DNA from: Ornithinimicrobium sp. F0845
Lineage (GTDB): Bacteria > Actinomycetota > Actinomycetes > Actinomycetales > Dermatophilaceae
NCBI RefSeq assembly: GCF_023015765.1
Contig: NZ_JALKAL010000018.1
Span: forward strand, 27,400-91,399
DNA length: 64,000 bases
Direction of reading: 5' to 3'
The notes under the pieces: generated by a model
What the model was told of the DNA's origin: nothing
The model's input: the letters and a program-made list of their open reading frames with translations, nothing else
Databases searched by the model: none
In this document: positions 34,685-43,248 of the stretch, piece by piece
How the letters are laid out: each line of letters opens with the position of its first letter
Numbering within the stretch: position 1 is the first letter of the stretch
Position numbers and translations under genes: made by a program

Positions 34685-35679
34685 AGCGCACCCGCCCGAG
34701 CCTGCACGCCCAGGTCGGTGTGGTCGGTGAAGAAGCCGTCCACACCGGCCGCCAGGTGTGCCCGGATCTCGGTGACGACGTCCCCGGTGCCGTCCGGGCC
34801 GCGCAGGTCGGTCGGGAGGAACTCGTTCTCCTGGCGGAAGGTCCACGGATGCACCTGCAGGCCGGCTGAGTGGGCGTCCCCGACCAGCGAGGTGGGCTCC
34901 CCCAGCCCGCCGTCCGGGCGCCGACCGACCACCAGGTCCTTGTCCGGTCCGACACCGTCGACCGCCTGCGCCAGGTCGGCCAGCCCCTCCGGCGTGAGCA
35001 GGTCGACGTAGGTCCGCGGGTCGCCGGCCGAGACCAGGTCGAAGGGCGCCCCGGTCCGCTCCGCCAGGAAGATCAGCGGCACCCGGGCACCCAGCTCCTG
35101 CCGCAGCGCGACGAGGTTGCCCAGCTCGAAGGACTGCAGGAAGACCGGCGCCCCGGGCCGGTTGAGCCCGGCATCCTCCAGCGCCACCATGAGCGGCTCC
35201 TCCAGCGGCAGCGCGATCGCGCGGAAGTAGGTCGGGAACTTGGTCTCCACATAGACCCCGAGGTCCCGTCCGAGCTCCACCGACAACCGGGCGCGCAGGT
35301 CCAGGATCTCGGCCAGCGTGGGGACGGTGAACTGCCCGTCGTATGCCGTGTTGCCGGGTCGCAGGGCAGGCAGCCGTTCGCGGCAGCGCAGGGTGCGCAG
35401 CTCCTCCAGGGTCAGGTCCTCGGTGAACCACCCGGTGACCCGGTGGTCGCCGAAGACCTTGGTGGTGCGCCGGTCGGCGAACTCGGGGCGGTCGGCGATG
35501 TCGGTGGTGCCCGAGATCTCGTTCTCGTGGCGCGCCACGAGGTGCCCGTCGGCCGTCGCGACCAGGTCCGGCTCCAGGTAGTCCGCGCCCGACCGGGCCG
35601 CCAGCTCGTAGGCCGCCAGCGTGTGCTCGGGCCGCGCACCGCTGGCCCCGCGGTGCGCGATGAGGATCGGCCGGCTCAC
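34681..35679 (-). CDS. glpQ: Glycerophosphodiester phosphodiesterase (GlpQ/UgpQ family)
   Basis: A 332-residue GDPD. The catalytic TIM-barrel motifs are IAHRGASGARPEHTLAAYE (general acid/base His and Arg), DYLEPDLVATADGHLVARHE (metal-binding Glu and Asp, second His) and YVETKFPTYF. GVDGFFTDHTDLGVQARAG closes the barrel. No signal peptide is seen, so it acts on cytoplasmic or imported glycerophosphodiesters, giving glycerol-3-phosphate and an alcohol. The start is a GTG at 35679 overlapping the upstream DinB gene stop (GTGA). Its own stop codon lies within the duplicated aceE tail. Confidence 0.93.
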   Translation of the reverse strand: MSRPILIAHRGASGARPEHTLAAYELAARSGADYLEPDLVATADGHLVARHENEISGTTDIADRPEFADRRTTKVFGDHRVTGWFTEDLTLEELRTLRCRERLPALRPGNTAYDGQFTVPTLAEILDLRARLSVELGRDLGVYVETKFPTYFRAIALPLEEPLMVALEDAGLNRPGAPVFLQSFELGNLVALRQELGARVPLIFLAERTGAPFDLVSAGDPRTYVDLLTPEGLADLAQAVDGVGPDKDLVVGRRPDGGLGEPTSLVGDAHSAGLQVHPWTFRQENEFLPTDLRGPDGTGDVVTEIRAHLAAGVDGFFTDHTDLGVQARAGAL

Positions 35680-36290
35680 GGCCGTGCGTCGAGGCCCACG
35701 TCATACAGATGGTGCGCCAGGTCGTGCACGAGGTAGCGACCGAGGGTCAGCGCCGTGAACGAGGCCCCGTCCGAGCGCACCGCTGTCCGCTCCCACCGCC
35801 CCGTTCGTGTCGTGGTCTCGCTCCCCTCCTCCGCGCTGCCGTCGTGGGGTTCCACTCCCTGGTCAGCAGGGCCGGACGTCGCGAACGCTGCGAGGACGTG
35901 CACCAGCTCCTCGGCGCGCTCCGGGATCTCGCGGGCCACCCGCTCCAGGTCCGCCTCGGCATACTTCCCCTCCGTCGCGGCGGCGTCCTGGTCCCAGTTG
36001 GGCAGCGAGGGGTTGTCCTCGGCGAGGATGAGCTCGAAGCGACCCCGGAAGACCTCGAGCACCTCGTGGATGTGACAGGCGTACTCCAGCGGCGACCAGG
36101 TGGTCGGGACCGGACGCTGGCGCGCGTCGGCGGCGGCCAGCCGCTGCCCCCACGGTGCGGTGACGCCACGGATCACAGACGGCAGCTCGCTGGCCTGCAC
36201 CTGGGAGGCGTCGAAACCGCACTCCGGGCACACGCGCTCCACGGTCCACGTCCAGTCCTTGGTGTCGGGCTCGATGGCCTCCTCGGTCAT
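35676..36290 (-). CDS. DinB-family protein (DinB_2-like)
   Basis: A 204-residue four-helix-bundle protein. WSPLEYACHIHEVLEVFRGR and GRYLVHDLAHHLYDVGLD carry the three His residues that bind a metal in DinB/YfiT-like proteins. An N-terminal CPECGFD segment (residues 21-27) forms half of a possible zinc knuckle found in the actinobacterial sub-group. The family includes mycothiol- and bacillithiol-dependent transferases; the reaction here is unknown. GAGGAGACACC precedes the ATG at 36290. It is coupled to the GDPD gene and divergent from fasR, sharing a 124-bp promoter region. Confidence 0.88.
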   Translation of the reverse strand: MTEEAIEPDTKDWTWTVERVCPECGFDASQVQASELPSVIRGVTAPWGQRLAAADARQRPVPTTWSPLEYACHIHEVLEVFRGRFELILAEDNPSLPNWDQDAAATEGKYAEADLERVAREIPERAEELVHVLAAFATSGPADQGVEPHDGSAEEGSETTTRTGRWERTAVRSDGASFTALTLGRYLVHDLAHHLYDVGLDARP

Positions 36291-36374
36291 GGTGTCTCCT
36301 CGGTCCTCGCGCGGATGCTGTCGGCACGAACCTATCGCCGTGCCCGGCGGCCGGTGCCGACCGGTCACCGAGCG

Positions 36375-36391
36375 TTGTGTGGCTCACACAA
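36375..36391 (+). promoter_or_regulatory. 17-bp palindrome in the fasR promoter
   Basis: TTGTGTG-GCT-CACACAA is a perfect dyad with a 3-bp centre. It ends 11 bp before a TACAGT -10-like hexamer (36403-36408), so it covers the -35 region. The fasR ATG follows the hexamer by 6 nt, implying a leaderless transcript. A dyad of the same length and outer bases lies in the fabD promoter. Confidence 0.6.
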
Positions 36392-36414
36392 ACGGCGAGG
36401 GCTACAGTGCCCGG

Positions 36415-37611
36415 ATGGACACCCCGCCGGGCACCTCCGCACGGGAGCCGGCCCTGCGCAACGTCGGTGCGGTCGCCACCCTGGCGGCACAGCGGATGGA
36501 GCGCGAGCACCAGTGGTACCGCGAGCTGGCGGCGGAGGACCGATCGTGGGTCGGGCTCGTCGCCCAGGCCGGCATCCACGCCTTCCTCGGGTGGTATCGC
36601 CAGCGGGACGACTCGCTGCCGGTCACGGCCGACATCTTCGGCACCGCGCCGCGCGAGCTCGCCCACCGCGTCACGCTCCGCCAGACCCTGGACCTGGTGC
36701 GCACCACGATCGACGTGGTCGAGGAGCACGTCGAGCTGCTCGCGCTGCCGGGTGAGGAGGCGGCGGTGCGCGACTCCCTGCTGCGCTACTCGCGCGAGGT
36801 GGCCTTCGCCGCCGCCCAGATCTACGCGGCCGCCGCCGAGTCGCGCGGCGCCTGGGACGCACGGCTGGAGTCCCTCGTGGTGCACGCCGTGGTGCGGGGC
36901 GAGGCCGATGACACGCTCCAGTCGCGGGCCGCAGAGCTCGGCTGGGAGCAGGTGGGGGACATCGCGGTCGTGGTCGGCACCGCACCGCAGCGCAGCAGCG
37001 CCGAGGTGGCCGAGGCGATCCGCTCAGCTGCGGCCCGGGACGGGCTGGAGGTGCTCATCGCCGTCCAGGGCAACCGCCTGATCGTCGTCCTGGGTCGGCT
37101 GTCGGACCCGATGGCCAGCGCCCAGGCGCTCGTCGGCCAGTTCGGCCCGGGGCCGGTCGTCGTCGGGCCGCGGGTGCCGCACCTGTTTGCCGCCGGACGG
37201 TCGGCCAGGTCGGCTCTTTCCGGCGCCGAGGTGGCCGCGGCCTGGCCCGACGCGCCCCGGCCGGTGGCCGCCGACGACCTCCTCGCCGAGCGGGCGCTCA
37301 ACGGAGAGGGGCCGGCCCGGCGACTGCTCGTGGACCGCGTCTACCGCCCCCTCGTCGACCACGGCGGTCTGCTCGACACGGCGACTGCCTACCTCGAGTC
37401 CGGGGGCCGGCTCGAGGCCACGGGCAGGGACCTCTTCGTGCACCCCAACACGGTGCGCTACCGGCTCGGGCGGATCGCCGAGGTCATCGACCTCGACCTG
37501 ACCCGTCCGCGCGAGGCGTGGGTGGTCCGCGTCGCGCTCGCCTACGGCCGGATCGCCGCGGGCACCGCAGGTCTGGGCCGTCGCTCCGACAGCGCGGCTG
37601 GTCGGCGGTGA
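36415..37611 (+). CDS. fasR: PucR/CdaR-type regulator of fatty acid synthesis (FasR)
   Basis: A 398-residue regulator with a helical N-terminal domain, a GGDEF-like middle region (GWEQVGDIAVVVGTAPQ, VQGNRLIVVLG) and a C-terminal PucR HTH. The HTH reads LLDTATAYLESGGRLEATGR followed by LFVHPNTVRYRLGRIAEVI. It lies immediately upstream of fabD-fabH-acpP-fabF, the position of Streptomyces FasR, an activator of that operon. The role is therefore inferred from both family and synteny. A palindrome at 36375-36391 in its own promoter matches one at fabD. The start is the ATG at 36415, probably leaderless. Confidence 0.9.
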   Translation: MDTPPGTSAREPALRNVGAVATLAAQRMEREHQWYRELAAEDRSWVGLVAQAGIHAFLGWYRQRDDSLPVTADIFGTAPRELAHRVTLRQTLDLVRTTIDVVEEHVELLALPGEEAAVRDSLLRYSREVAFAAAQIYAAAAESRGAWDARLESLVVHAVVRGEADDTLQSRAAELGWEQVGDIAVVVGTAPQRSSAEVAEAIRSAAARDGLEVLIAVQGNRLIVVLGRLSDPMASAQALVGQFGPGPVVVGPRVPHLFAAGRSARSALSGAEVAAAWPDAPRPVAADDLLAERALNGEGPARRLLVDRVYRPLVDHGGLLDTATAYLESGGRLEATGRDLFVHPNTVRYRLGRIAEVIDLDLTRPREAWVVRVALAYGRIAAGTAGLGRRSDSAAGRR

Positions 37612-37665
37612 GGTCGGCGGTGAGGTCCACGGCAGACCTGCCGCCGCGCGAGAGGCCAGCACCTG

Positions 37666-37682
37666 TTGTAGGTTCCCTACAA
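37666..37682 (+). promoter_or_regulatory. 17-bp palindrome in the fabD promoter
   Basis: TTGTAGG-TTC-CCTACAA, perfect dyad. It shares the pattern TTGTnnG-N3-CnnACAA with the fasR-promoter dyad. A possible -10 (TAACGA, 37706) lies 23 bp downstream, so the dyad would sit at an activator position. This is a candidate FasR operator. Confidence 0.6.
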
Positions 37683-37717
37683 GATTCGCGAGGAGATGTC
37701 GTGGGTAACGATGTCGC

Positions 37718-37733
37718 CGATGGCTCGCCATCG
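37718..37733 (+). promoter_or_regulatory. Hairpin in the fabD leader
   Basis: CGATGGC-TC-GCCATCG, a perfect 7-bp-arm dyad just before the GGGAG ribosome-binding site of fabD. It could be a second protein-binding site or an RNA stem that influences access to the ribosome-binding site. Only the symmetry and position support it. Confidence 0.4.
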
Positions 37734-37750
37734 ACGGGAGAGTGGGACAC

Positions 37751-38710
37751 GTGCTTGTGATCGTTGCGCCCGGACAGGGCTCCCAGTCCCCCGGCTTCCT
37801 CTCGCCCTGGCTCGAGCTCGACGGCTACCGCGAGCGCCTGGAGTGGCTGTCCGCCGTCGCCGGGCTCGACCTCGTCGCGCACGGCACCACCTCTGACGCC
37901 GACACGATCCGCGACACCGCCGTGGCCCAGCCGCTGCTCGTCGCCGCAGGGCTCACCTCCCTCCCGGAGCTGTTCGAGGACCGCGCAGACGCGACGGGCC
38001 TGGTCGATGCCTGGGCAGGTCACTCCGTCGGCGAGATCACGGCGGCTGCTGCGGCCGGGGTGCTGTCCCACGAGCAGGCCATGGTCTTCGTCCGCGAGCG
38101 GGGCCGGCTGATGGCCGAGGCGGCTGCGGCGACCCCGACCGGCATGAGCGCTGTCCTGGGCGGCGATCCCGACGAGGTCGGCTCCGTCCTCGAGGGTCAC
38201 GGCCTGACCCCGGCCAACATGAACGGCGCCGGCCAGGTCGTCGCCGCAGGCACCACCGATCAGCTGGCCGCGCTCCAGGAGGCACCACCGCAGCGGGCCC
38301 GCGTGATCCCGCTCCAGGTGGCCGGCGCCTTCCACACCCACCACATGGGCAGCGCCGTCGACCAGCTCGGTCGCTACGCCCGGGCCATCACGACACAGGA
38401 CCCCGGCACCTCCCTGGTCTCCAACGCCGACGGGCAGATCGTCACCAGTGGCGCGGAGTTCCTGGCACGGTTGGTCTCCCAGGTGAGCAACCCGGTCCGC
38501 TGGGACCTGTGCATGCAGACCTTCGCCGACCGGGGCGTGACCGGGCTCATCGAGCTCGCCCCCGCCGGCACCCTGACCGGCCTGGCCAAGCGCGCCCTGA
38601 AGGGCGTCGAGCTGCTGGCCCTGAAGACCCCGGACGACCTCGAGGCCGCCCACCGCATGATCCGCGAGCACGGCAGCGCCGCGACCGACTCCCAGGAGGA
38701 CGCACAGTGA
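37751..38710 (+). CDS. fabD: Malonyl-CoA:ACP transacylase
   Basis: A 319-residue acyltransferase that loads malonyl groups onto ACP. VLVIVAPGQGSQSPGFLSPW is the canonical N-terminus. The nucleophile is in AGHSVGEITAA (GHSxGE), the substrate Arg in VFVRERGRLM, and the catalytic His in AFHTHHM. I chose the GTG at 37751 since it starts the family's VLVIVAPGQG and GGGAG lies 11 nt upstream; a GTG at 37742 is too close to it. Its stop overlaps the fabH start (GTGA). It is the first gene of fabD-fabH-acpP-fabF. Confidence 0.95.
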   Translation: MLVIVAPGQGSQSPGFLSPWLELDGYRERLEWLSAVAGLDLVAHGTTSDADTIRDTAVAQPLLVAAGLTSLPELFEDRADATGLVDAWAGHSVGEITAAAAAGVLSHEQAMVFVRERGRLMAEAAAATPTGMSAVLGGDPDEVGSVLEGHGLTPANMNGAGQVVAAGTTDQLAALQEAPPQRARVIPLQVAGAFHTHHMGSAVDQLGRYARAITTQDPGTSLVSNADGQIVTSGAEFLARLVSQVSNPVRWDLCMQTFADRGVTGLIELAPAGTLTGLAKRALKGVELLALKTPDDLEAAHRMIREHGSAATDSQEDAQ

Positions 38711-39750
38711 CAGTCCAGCCCAAGCCCGACCAGCCCACCCTGACCGTCCCGGAGGGCCCGCGGCACGCACGCATCCACGGCCTGGGCGGCTATCGCCCCG
38801 AGCGGGTCGTCACCAACGAGGAGATCTGCCGCTACATTGACTCCAGCGACGAGTGGATCCAGCAGCGCTCGGGCATCAAGGAGCGCCGCTTCGCCCGCGA
38901 GGACGAGACGGTGATCGACATGTCCGAGGCCGCGGCGCGCGACGCGATCGCGATGGCCGGGATCACCCCCGACCAGATCTCGGTGGTGCTGATGGCGACC
39001 GTGACCCACCCCTACCAGACGCCCGCCGCCGCCCCGATCCTCGCCGAGCGCCTCGGCACCAACGGTCCCGCGGCGTTCGACATCTCGGCCGCCTGCGCGG
39101 GGTACTGCTACGGCATCTCCCTGGCCAACGACATGGTCCGTGCCGGCAGCGCGGAGTACGTCCTGGTGGTCGGCGTCGAGAAGCTCTCCGACTTCACCGA
39201 CAAGCACGACCGCGGCAGCGCCTTCATCTTCGGTGACGGCGCCGGCGCGGCCGTAGTCGGCCCGTCCGACTTCCCCGGCATCGGCCCCACCGTCTGGGGC
39301 TCGGACGGGGAGAACTGGGACAAGATCATGCAGAAGCAGCCCTGGACCGGGTTGCGCGCGGACATGACCTCCGAGGAGGCGGGCGCCGTCGAGTGGCCGC
39401 ACTTTGCGATGCAGGGTCAGTCGGTCTTCCGCTGGGCGGTCTACACGATCGCCCCGGTCGTCGACAAGGCACTGGCCGCCGCCGGCGTCACCTCGGACGA
39501 CCTGGACGCGTTCGTCCCGCACCAGGCGAACATGCGCATCACCGACGCGATGATCAAGCACATCGGCCTGCCCGAGGACATCCCGGTGGCCCGGGACATC
39601 GCCGAGACGGGCAACACCTCGGCCGCCTCCGTCCCGCTGGCCGCGGCCCGGATGCTCAACGAGGGGGAGGCGCCGCACGGCGGCCTGGCCCTGCAGTTCG
39701 GCTTCGGGGCCGGCCTGGTGTACGCCGCGCAGGTCGTCGTCCTGCCCTGA
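38707..39750 (+). CDS. fabH: Beta-ketoacyl-ACP synthase III
   Basis: A 347-residue KAS III, which condenses an acyl-CoA starter with malonyl-ACP. The catalytic triad is visible: Cys in ISAACAGYCYG, His in FVPHQANMRI, and Asn in ETGNTSAASVP. The GFGAGLVYAAQVV end is typical. The N-terminus has an extra 20 residues of low complexity (MTVQPKPDQPTLTVPEG) before RIHGLGGYRPERVVTNEEI. In actinobacteria KAS III often uses branched primers such as isobutyryl-CoA; that specificity is inference. The GTG start overlaps the fabD stop by 4 nt. Confidence 0.95.
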   Translation: MTVQPKPDQPTLTVPEGPRHARIHGLGGYRPERVVTNEEICRYIDSSDEWIQQRSGIKERRFAREDETVIDMSEAAARDAIAMAGITPDQISVVLMATVTHPYQTPAAAPILAERLGTNGPAAFDISAACAGYCYGISLANDMVRAGSAEYVLVVGVEKLSDFTDKHDRGSAFIFGDGAGAAVVGPSDFPGIGPTVWGSDGENWDKIMQKQPWTGLRADMTSEEAGAVEWPHFAMQGQSVFRWAVYTIAPVVDKALAAAGVTSDDLDAFVPHQANMRITDAMIKHIGLPEDIPVARDIAETGNTSAASVPLAAARMLNEGEAPHGGLALQFGFGAGLVYAAQVVVLP

Positions 39751-39815
39751 TCACAGGATCCCGAGGCCCGGCGGGTTCCCCGGGTCAGCCCAAGGAAGAG
39801 AAGAAGGAGCGCCAG

Positions 39816-40064
39816 ATGGCAATGAATGAGCAGGAGATCCTCGCCGGACTCGCCGAGATCGTCAACGAGGAGACCGGCATCGAGGCCGACGCGGTCCAGA
39901 TGGACAAGTCCTTCCAGGAGGATCTCGACATCGACTCGCTGTCGATGATGCAGGTCGTCGTCAACGCGGAGGACAAGTTCGGCGTGCGCATCCCTGATGA
40001 CGAGGTCAAGAACCTGACCCACGTCAAGGACGCCGTCAACTTCATCACCAACGCCCAGGGCTGA
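39816..40064 (+). CDS. acpP: Acyl carrier protein
   Basis: An 82-residue acidic four-helix carrier. The phosphopantetheine serine is in DIDSLSMMQ (DSL motif), preceded by FQEDLD and followed by EDKFGVRIPDDEVKNLTHVK. AAGGAG lies 7 nt before the ATG at 39816. The 65-nt gap after fabH is too short to suggest a strong separate promoter. It carries the growing acyl chain for the adjacent FabH, FabD and FabF. Confidence 0.97.
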   Translation: MAMNEQEILAGLAEIVNEETGIEADAVQMDKSFQEDLDIDSLSMMQVVVNAEDKFGVRIPDDEVKNLTHVKDAVNFITNAQG

Positions 40065-40183
40065 CTCGGCGCACCCGCCGGCGGGCACGCGGCATACTCC
40101 CCCGTGCCCGCCGGTGGGGCAGAGGCAGCACCACCACGCAACCACCACCCACTCACCTCACGCACCCCACCCAGGAGCAGCAG

Positions 40184-41434
40184 ATGTCCGCGAACCCCCA
40201 GCGACGGGTCGTCGTCACCGGTCTGGGAACCACCAGCCCCGTCGGTGGCAACGTCGAGGAGACGTGGCAGGCCATCCAGGCCGGCACCTCCGGAGTCCGC
40301 ACCCTCGAGCAGGACTGGGTGGCCGAGCACGAGCTGCCGGTGACCTTCGCCGCGAGCGTGCACACCTCGCCCGAGGAGGTCCTGCCCAAGGTGGAGGTGC
40401 GGCGCAACGACCCGGCGGGTCAGTACGCCCTCATCGCCTCCCGCGAGGCGTGGGCCCACGCCGGCTCACCCGAGGTCGAGCCCGAGCGGCTGGGCGTCGC
40501 GATCGGCTCCGGCATCGGCGGGGTCTGGACGCTGCTGGACCAGTGGGACAACCTGCGCACGCGCGGCCCCCGCCGGGTCTTCCCGCTGACCGTGCCGATG
40601 CTCATGCCCAACGGTCCCGCGGCCGCGGTCTCGCTCGACCTCACCGCGCGGGCCGGCGCCCACACCCCGGTGAGCGCCTGCGCCTCCGGCGCCGAGGGCA
40701 TCGGCCTGGCGCTCAACATGATCCGTGCCGGACGGGCCGACGTGATGGTCGCCGGCGGCACCGAGGCCGCCGTGCACCCCCTGCCCATCGCCGCCTTCGC
40801 CGCGATGACCGCGCTGTCCAAGCGCAATGACGACCCGGCCGGAGCCTCCCGGCCCTACGACGTCTCCCGCGACGGCTTCGTGCTCGGTGAGGGCGCGGCC
40901 GTGCTGGTCCTCGAGGCCGAGGAGCACGCCAAGGCCCGGGGCGCGACGATCTACGGCGAGGTCGCGGGGGTCGGCAGCTCGGCGGACGCCTACCACATCA
41001 CGGCAGGCGAGCCGGAGGGCGCCGGGGCCGCCCGGGCCATGCTCGAGGCCGTGGAGAACGCCGGCCTGAGCACCAACGACATTATCCACGTCAACGCCCA
41101 CGCCACGTCCACCCCGGTCGGCGATGCCGCGGAGGCGAAGGCGATCGCGCGCGCCTTCGGGTCGCACAGCTCGGAGATGCCGGTCACCGCCACCAAGTCG
41201 ATGACCGGTCACCTGCTGGGCGCCGCGGGAGCGATCGAGGCCGTGCTGACCGTCCTGACGCTGCACCACCGCTCCATCCCGGCCACGATCAACCTGACCG
41301 AGCAGGACCCGGAGATCCCGGTCGACGTCGTCACGGGCGGCAGCCGGGAGCTCCCGGCCGGCGACCTCGCGGCGCTCAGCAACAGCTTCGGGTTCGGTGG
41401 CGCGAACGTGGCGCTGACCTTCCGCAGCGCCTGA
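40184..41434 (+). CDS. fabF: Beta-ketoacyl-ACP synthase II
   Basis: A 416-residue elongation KAS. It begins RRVVVTGLGTTSPVGGNVEE. The Cys-His-His triad is in VSACASGAEGIG, VNAHATSTPVGD and MTGHLLGAAGAIEA, and the end NSFGFGGANVALTF is canonical. AGGAGCAGCAG precedes the ATG. It extends acyl-ACP by two carbons per cycle. A 120-nt gap separates it from acpP and includes a GGCATACT motif at 40091. Ketoacyl-ACP reductase, dehydratase and enoyl reductase genes are not in this cluster, as usual in actinobacteria. Confidence 0.96.
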   Translation: MSANPQRRVVVTGLGTTSPVGGNVEETWQAIQAGTSGVRTLEQDWVAEHELPVTFAASVHTSPEEVLPKVEVRRNDPAGQYALIASREAWAHAGSPEVEPERLGVAIGSGIGGVWTLLDQWDNLRTRGPRRVFPLTVPMLMPNGPAAAVSLDLTARAGAHTPVSACASGAEGIGLALNMIRAGRADVMVAGGTEAAVHPLPIAAFAAMTALSKRNDDPAGASRPYDVSRDGFVLGEGAAVLVLEAEEHAKARGATIYGEVAGVGSSADAYHITAGEPEGAGAARAMLEAVENAGLSTNDIIHVNAHATSTPVGDAAEAKAIARAFGSHSSEMPVTATKSMTGHLLGAAGAIEAVLTVLTLHHRSIPATINLTEQDPEIPVDVVTGGSRELPAGDLAALSNSFGFGGANVALTFRSA

Positions 41435-41449
41435 CGAGGAAGTCCGCGA

Positions 41450-41471
41450 CTGCCTCCGCCGTGAGGCGCAG
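41450..41471 (+). terminator. Possible terminator after fabF
   Basis: CTGCCTC and GAGGCGCAG can pair with a 2-nt bulge, 16 nt beyond the fabF stop and before the next gene. It is weak, and there is no T-tract. Confidence 0.35.
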
Positions 41472-41522
41472 ACCAACCCTCGTCACGGCATACTGCTGCG
41501 ACCGGGGTAGCGTCGTCCCCCT

Positions 41523-42653
41523 ATGCACATTCTCCGGGTCGCGAACTTCGTCAGCCCCACCTCCGGCGGGATCAAGACCGCGCTCCGGCACTGGGGCGAG
41601 GTCTATCGCGACCGCGGGCACCGGGTATCGCTCATCATCCCCGCCTCCAAGGGCGAGGAGCCGGTCACCGAGGAGTCACAGGGCACGGTCTACCGGGTGC
41701 CGGCCACGCCGATCCCGAGGACCGGCTACTCCCTGATGTGGGGTCGAGCCGGGCTCCGGCGCCTGATGGAGCAGCTCGCCCCGGACACGATCGAGGTCTC
41801 CGACCGCTCGACCCTGCGGTGGCTGGGTCGCTGGGCCCGCCGTCGTGGCGTCGGCAGCATCATGATCAGCCACGAGAACATGACCGGGATCATGGTCCGG
41901 CGCACCCCCGTGCCCGACGTGCCGGCGGTGTGGGCGGCCGACTTCGTCAACACCCGCAGCGCCCACGACTACGACGAGATCGTGTGCCCGAGCCGGTTCG
42001 CGGCCGAGGAGTTCCATCGACTGGGCATCCCGGCCAGGGTGGTGGAGCTCGGCGTCGACCTGGAGGTCTTCCACCCCGACGACACCCATGAGCGCCTCAC
42101 GCCGGACGGGCGGCGCCGCTCGGGCGAGACGCTGCACATCATCCACTGCGGGCGCCTGGCGCCGGAGAAGAACCCGCAGCTGTCCATCGAGACGCTGCGT
42201 GCCCTGGTGGAGCGCGGGGTCGACGCGCACCTCACCGTCCTCGGCCAGGGCCCGCTGCGCAGCGCGCTCATGGAGCGTGCGGACGACCTGCCGGTGACCT
42301 TCCACTCCTACATCCACGGCCGCACCGAGCTGGCGACCGTGATGCGCCGCGCCGACGTCGCCATCGCCCCGGGGCCGCTGGAGACGTTCGGGCTCGCGGC
42401 GCTCGAGGCGCTGGCCTGCGGAGTTCCGACCGTCTGCCCGGACGAGGGTGCCCTGGCCGAGGTGGTGCGCGACGGCGGCATCGCGGCCCCGTCGGACCCT
42501 GCGTTGTTCGCGGACGCCGTGCTCGAGCTGAGTCAGCGGGAGGGCGCGCGGGAGCGGGCGCGAGTCCAGGCCGAGACCTTCAACTGGGAGCACTCCTCGG
42601 ATCGGATGCTGGCCATCCACGAGGAGGTCCGGGCGCGCGCGTCCAGGAGGTGA
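41523..42653 (+). CDS. GT4-family glycosyltransferase
   Basis: A 376-residue GT-B enzyme. The N-terminal acceptor domain opens ILRVANFVSPTSGGIKTALR (the Gly-rich loop). The nucleotide-sugar domain has HCGRLAPEKNPQLSIETLRA, GPLETFGLAALEALACG (the EX7E motif) and DEGALAEVVRDGG. It resembles PimB/MgtA-type mannosyltransferases of actinobacterial lipoglycan synthesis, but the donor and acceptor cannot be fixed from sequence. The ATG has no ribosome-binding site; TAGCGT 11-16 nt upstream suggests a leaderless start. It is convergent with the DUF3145 gene, with a hairpin between. Confidence 0.88.
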   Translation: MHILRVANFVSPTSGGIKTALRHWGEVYRDRGHRVSLIIPASKGEEPVTEESQGTVYRVPATPIPRTGYSLMWGRAGLRRLMEQLAPDTIEVSDRSTLRWLGRWARRRGVGSIMISHENMTGIMVRRTPVPDVPAVWAADFVNTRSAHDYDEIVCPSRFAAEEFHRLGIPARVVELGVDLEVFHPDDTHERLTPDGRRRSGETLHIIHCGRLAPEKNPQLSIETLRALVERGVDAHLTVLGQGPLRSALMERADDLPVTFHSYIHGRTELATVMRRADVAIAPGPLETFGLAALEALACGVPTVCPDEGALAEVVRDGGIAAPSDPALFADAVLELSQREGARERARVQAETFNWEHSSDRMLAIHEEVRARASRR

Positions 42654-42667
42654 CACGCGCACTGCTG

Positions 42668-42719
42668 GGCAGTATGTCGACAGGCACGGGCCGCATCAGC
42701 CGCGCCTCGGCATACTGCC
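42668..42719. terminator. Bidirectional hairpin between convergent genes, built from two AGTATG motifs
   Basis: GGCAGTATG (42668-42676) and CATACTGCC (42711-42719) form a 9-bp perfect stem with a 34-nt loop, in the 79-bp gap between the glycosyltransferase and DUF3145 stop codons. Location between convergent stops is the main argument for a terminator. Confidence 0.5.
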
Positions 42720-42732
42720 GGGAGAGGTCAGG

Positions 42733-43248
42733 TCAGCTGACCTTGTGCAGCCACTTCACCGGAGCGCCCTCGCCGGCGTGGCGGAAGTCCTCCAGCTCGG
42801 CGTCCCAGGCCGAGCCCAGGGCACGGTCCAGCTCCGCGGTCAGCACCGCCATGTTGCCGCTGGACTCCTCCACGATGCTGCGGATCCGGTCCTCGTTGAC
42901 GACGACGTCACCGTTGGCGGACAGCCGGCTGTGGTGGATGCCCAATTCGGGCGTGTGGGTCCAGCGGGCGGCGTCGCACCCGCGGCTGGCTTCCTCGACG
43001 ACCTCGTAGCGCAGGCCGTCCCAGCCGCGCATGGCGCTGGCAAGGTATGCCCCGGTGCCGGCGTCGCCGGTCCAGGAGAACTCGGCCCGCATGGTGCCGG
43101 GCTGGGCCGGCTGCGGGACCCAGTCGAGGGACACCCTGGTGTCGAGGACCCCCTCGAGCGCCCAGGTGATGTGCGGGCACAACGCAGTGGGGGTGGAGTG
43201 AATGAACACCACCCCGCGCGTCACGATACGCGGCGTCACAGCAGACAT
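42733..43248 (-). CDS. DUF3145 protein
   Basis: A 171-residue actinobacterial protein. TRGVVFIHSTPTALCPHITW, then WTHTPELGIHHSRLSANGDV and HAGEGAPVKWLHKVS give the full DUF3145 pattern. The function is unknown; the gene commonly accompanies the fabD-fabF cluster in actinobacteria, as here, so a link to lipid synthesis is possible but unproven. AGGAGG lies 8 nt before the ATG at 43248, which fixes the start. It contains no membrane segment. Confidence 0.9.
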   Translation of the reverse strand: MSAVTPRIVTRGVVFIHSTPTALCPHITWALEGVLDTRVSLDWVPQPAQPGTMRAEFSWTGDAGTGAYLASAMRGWDGLRYEVVEEASRGCDAARWTHTPELGIHHSRLSANGDVVVNEDRIRSIVEESSGNMAVLTAELDRALGSAWDAELEDFRHAGEGAPVKWLHKVS

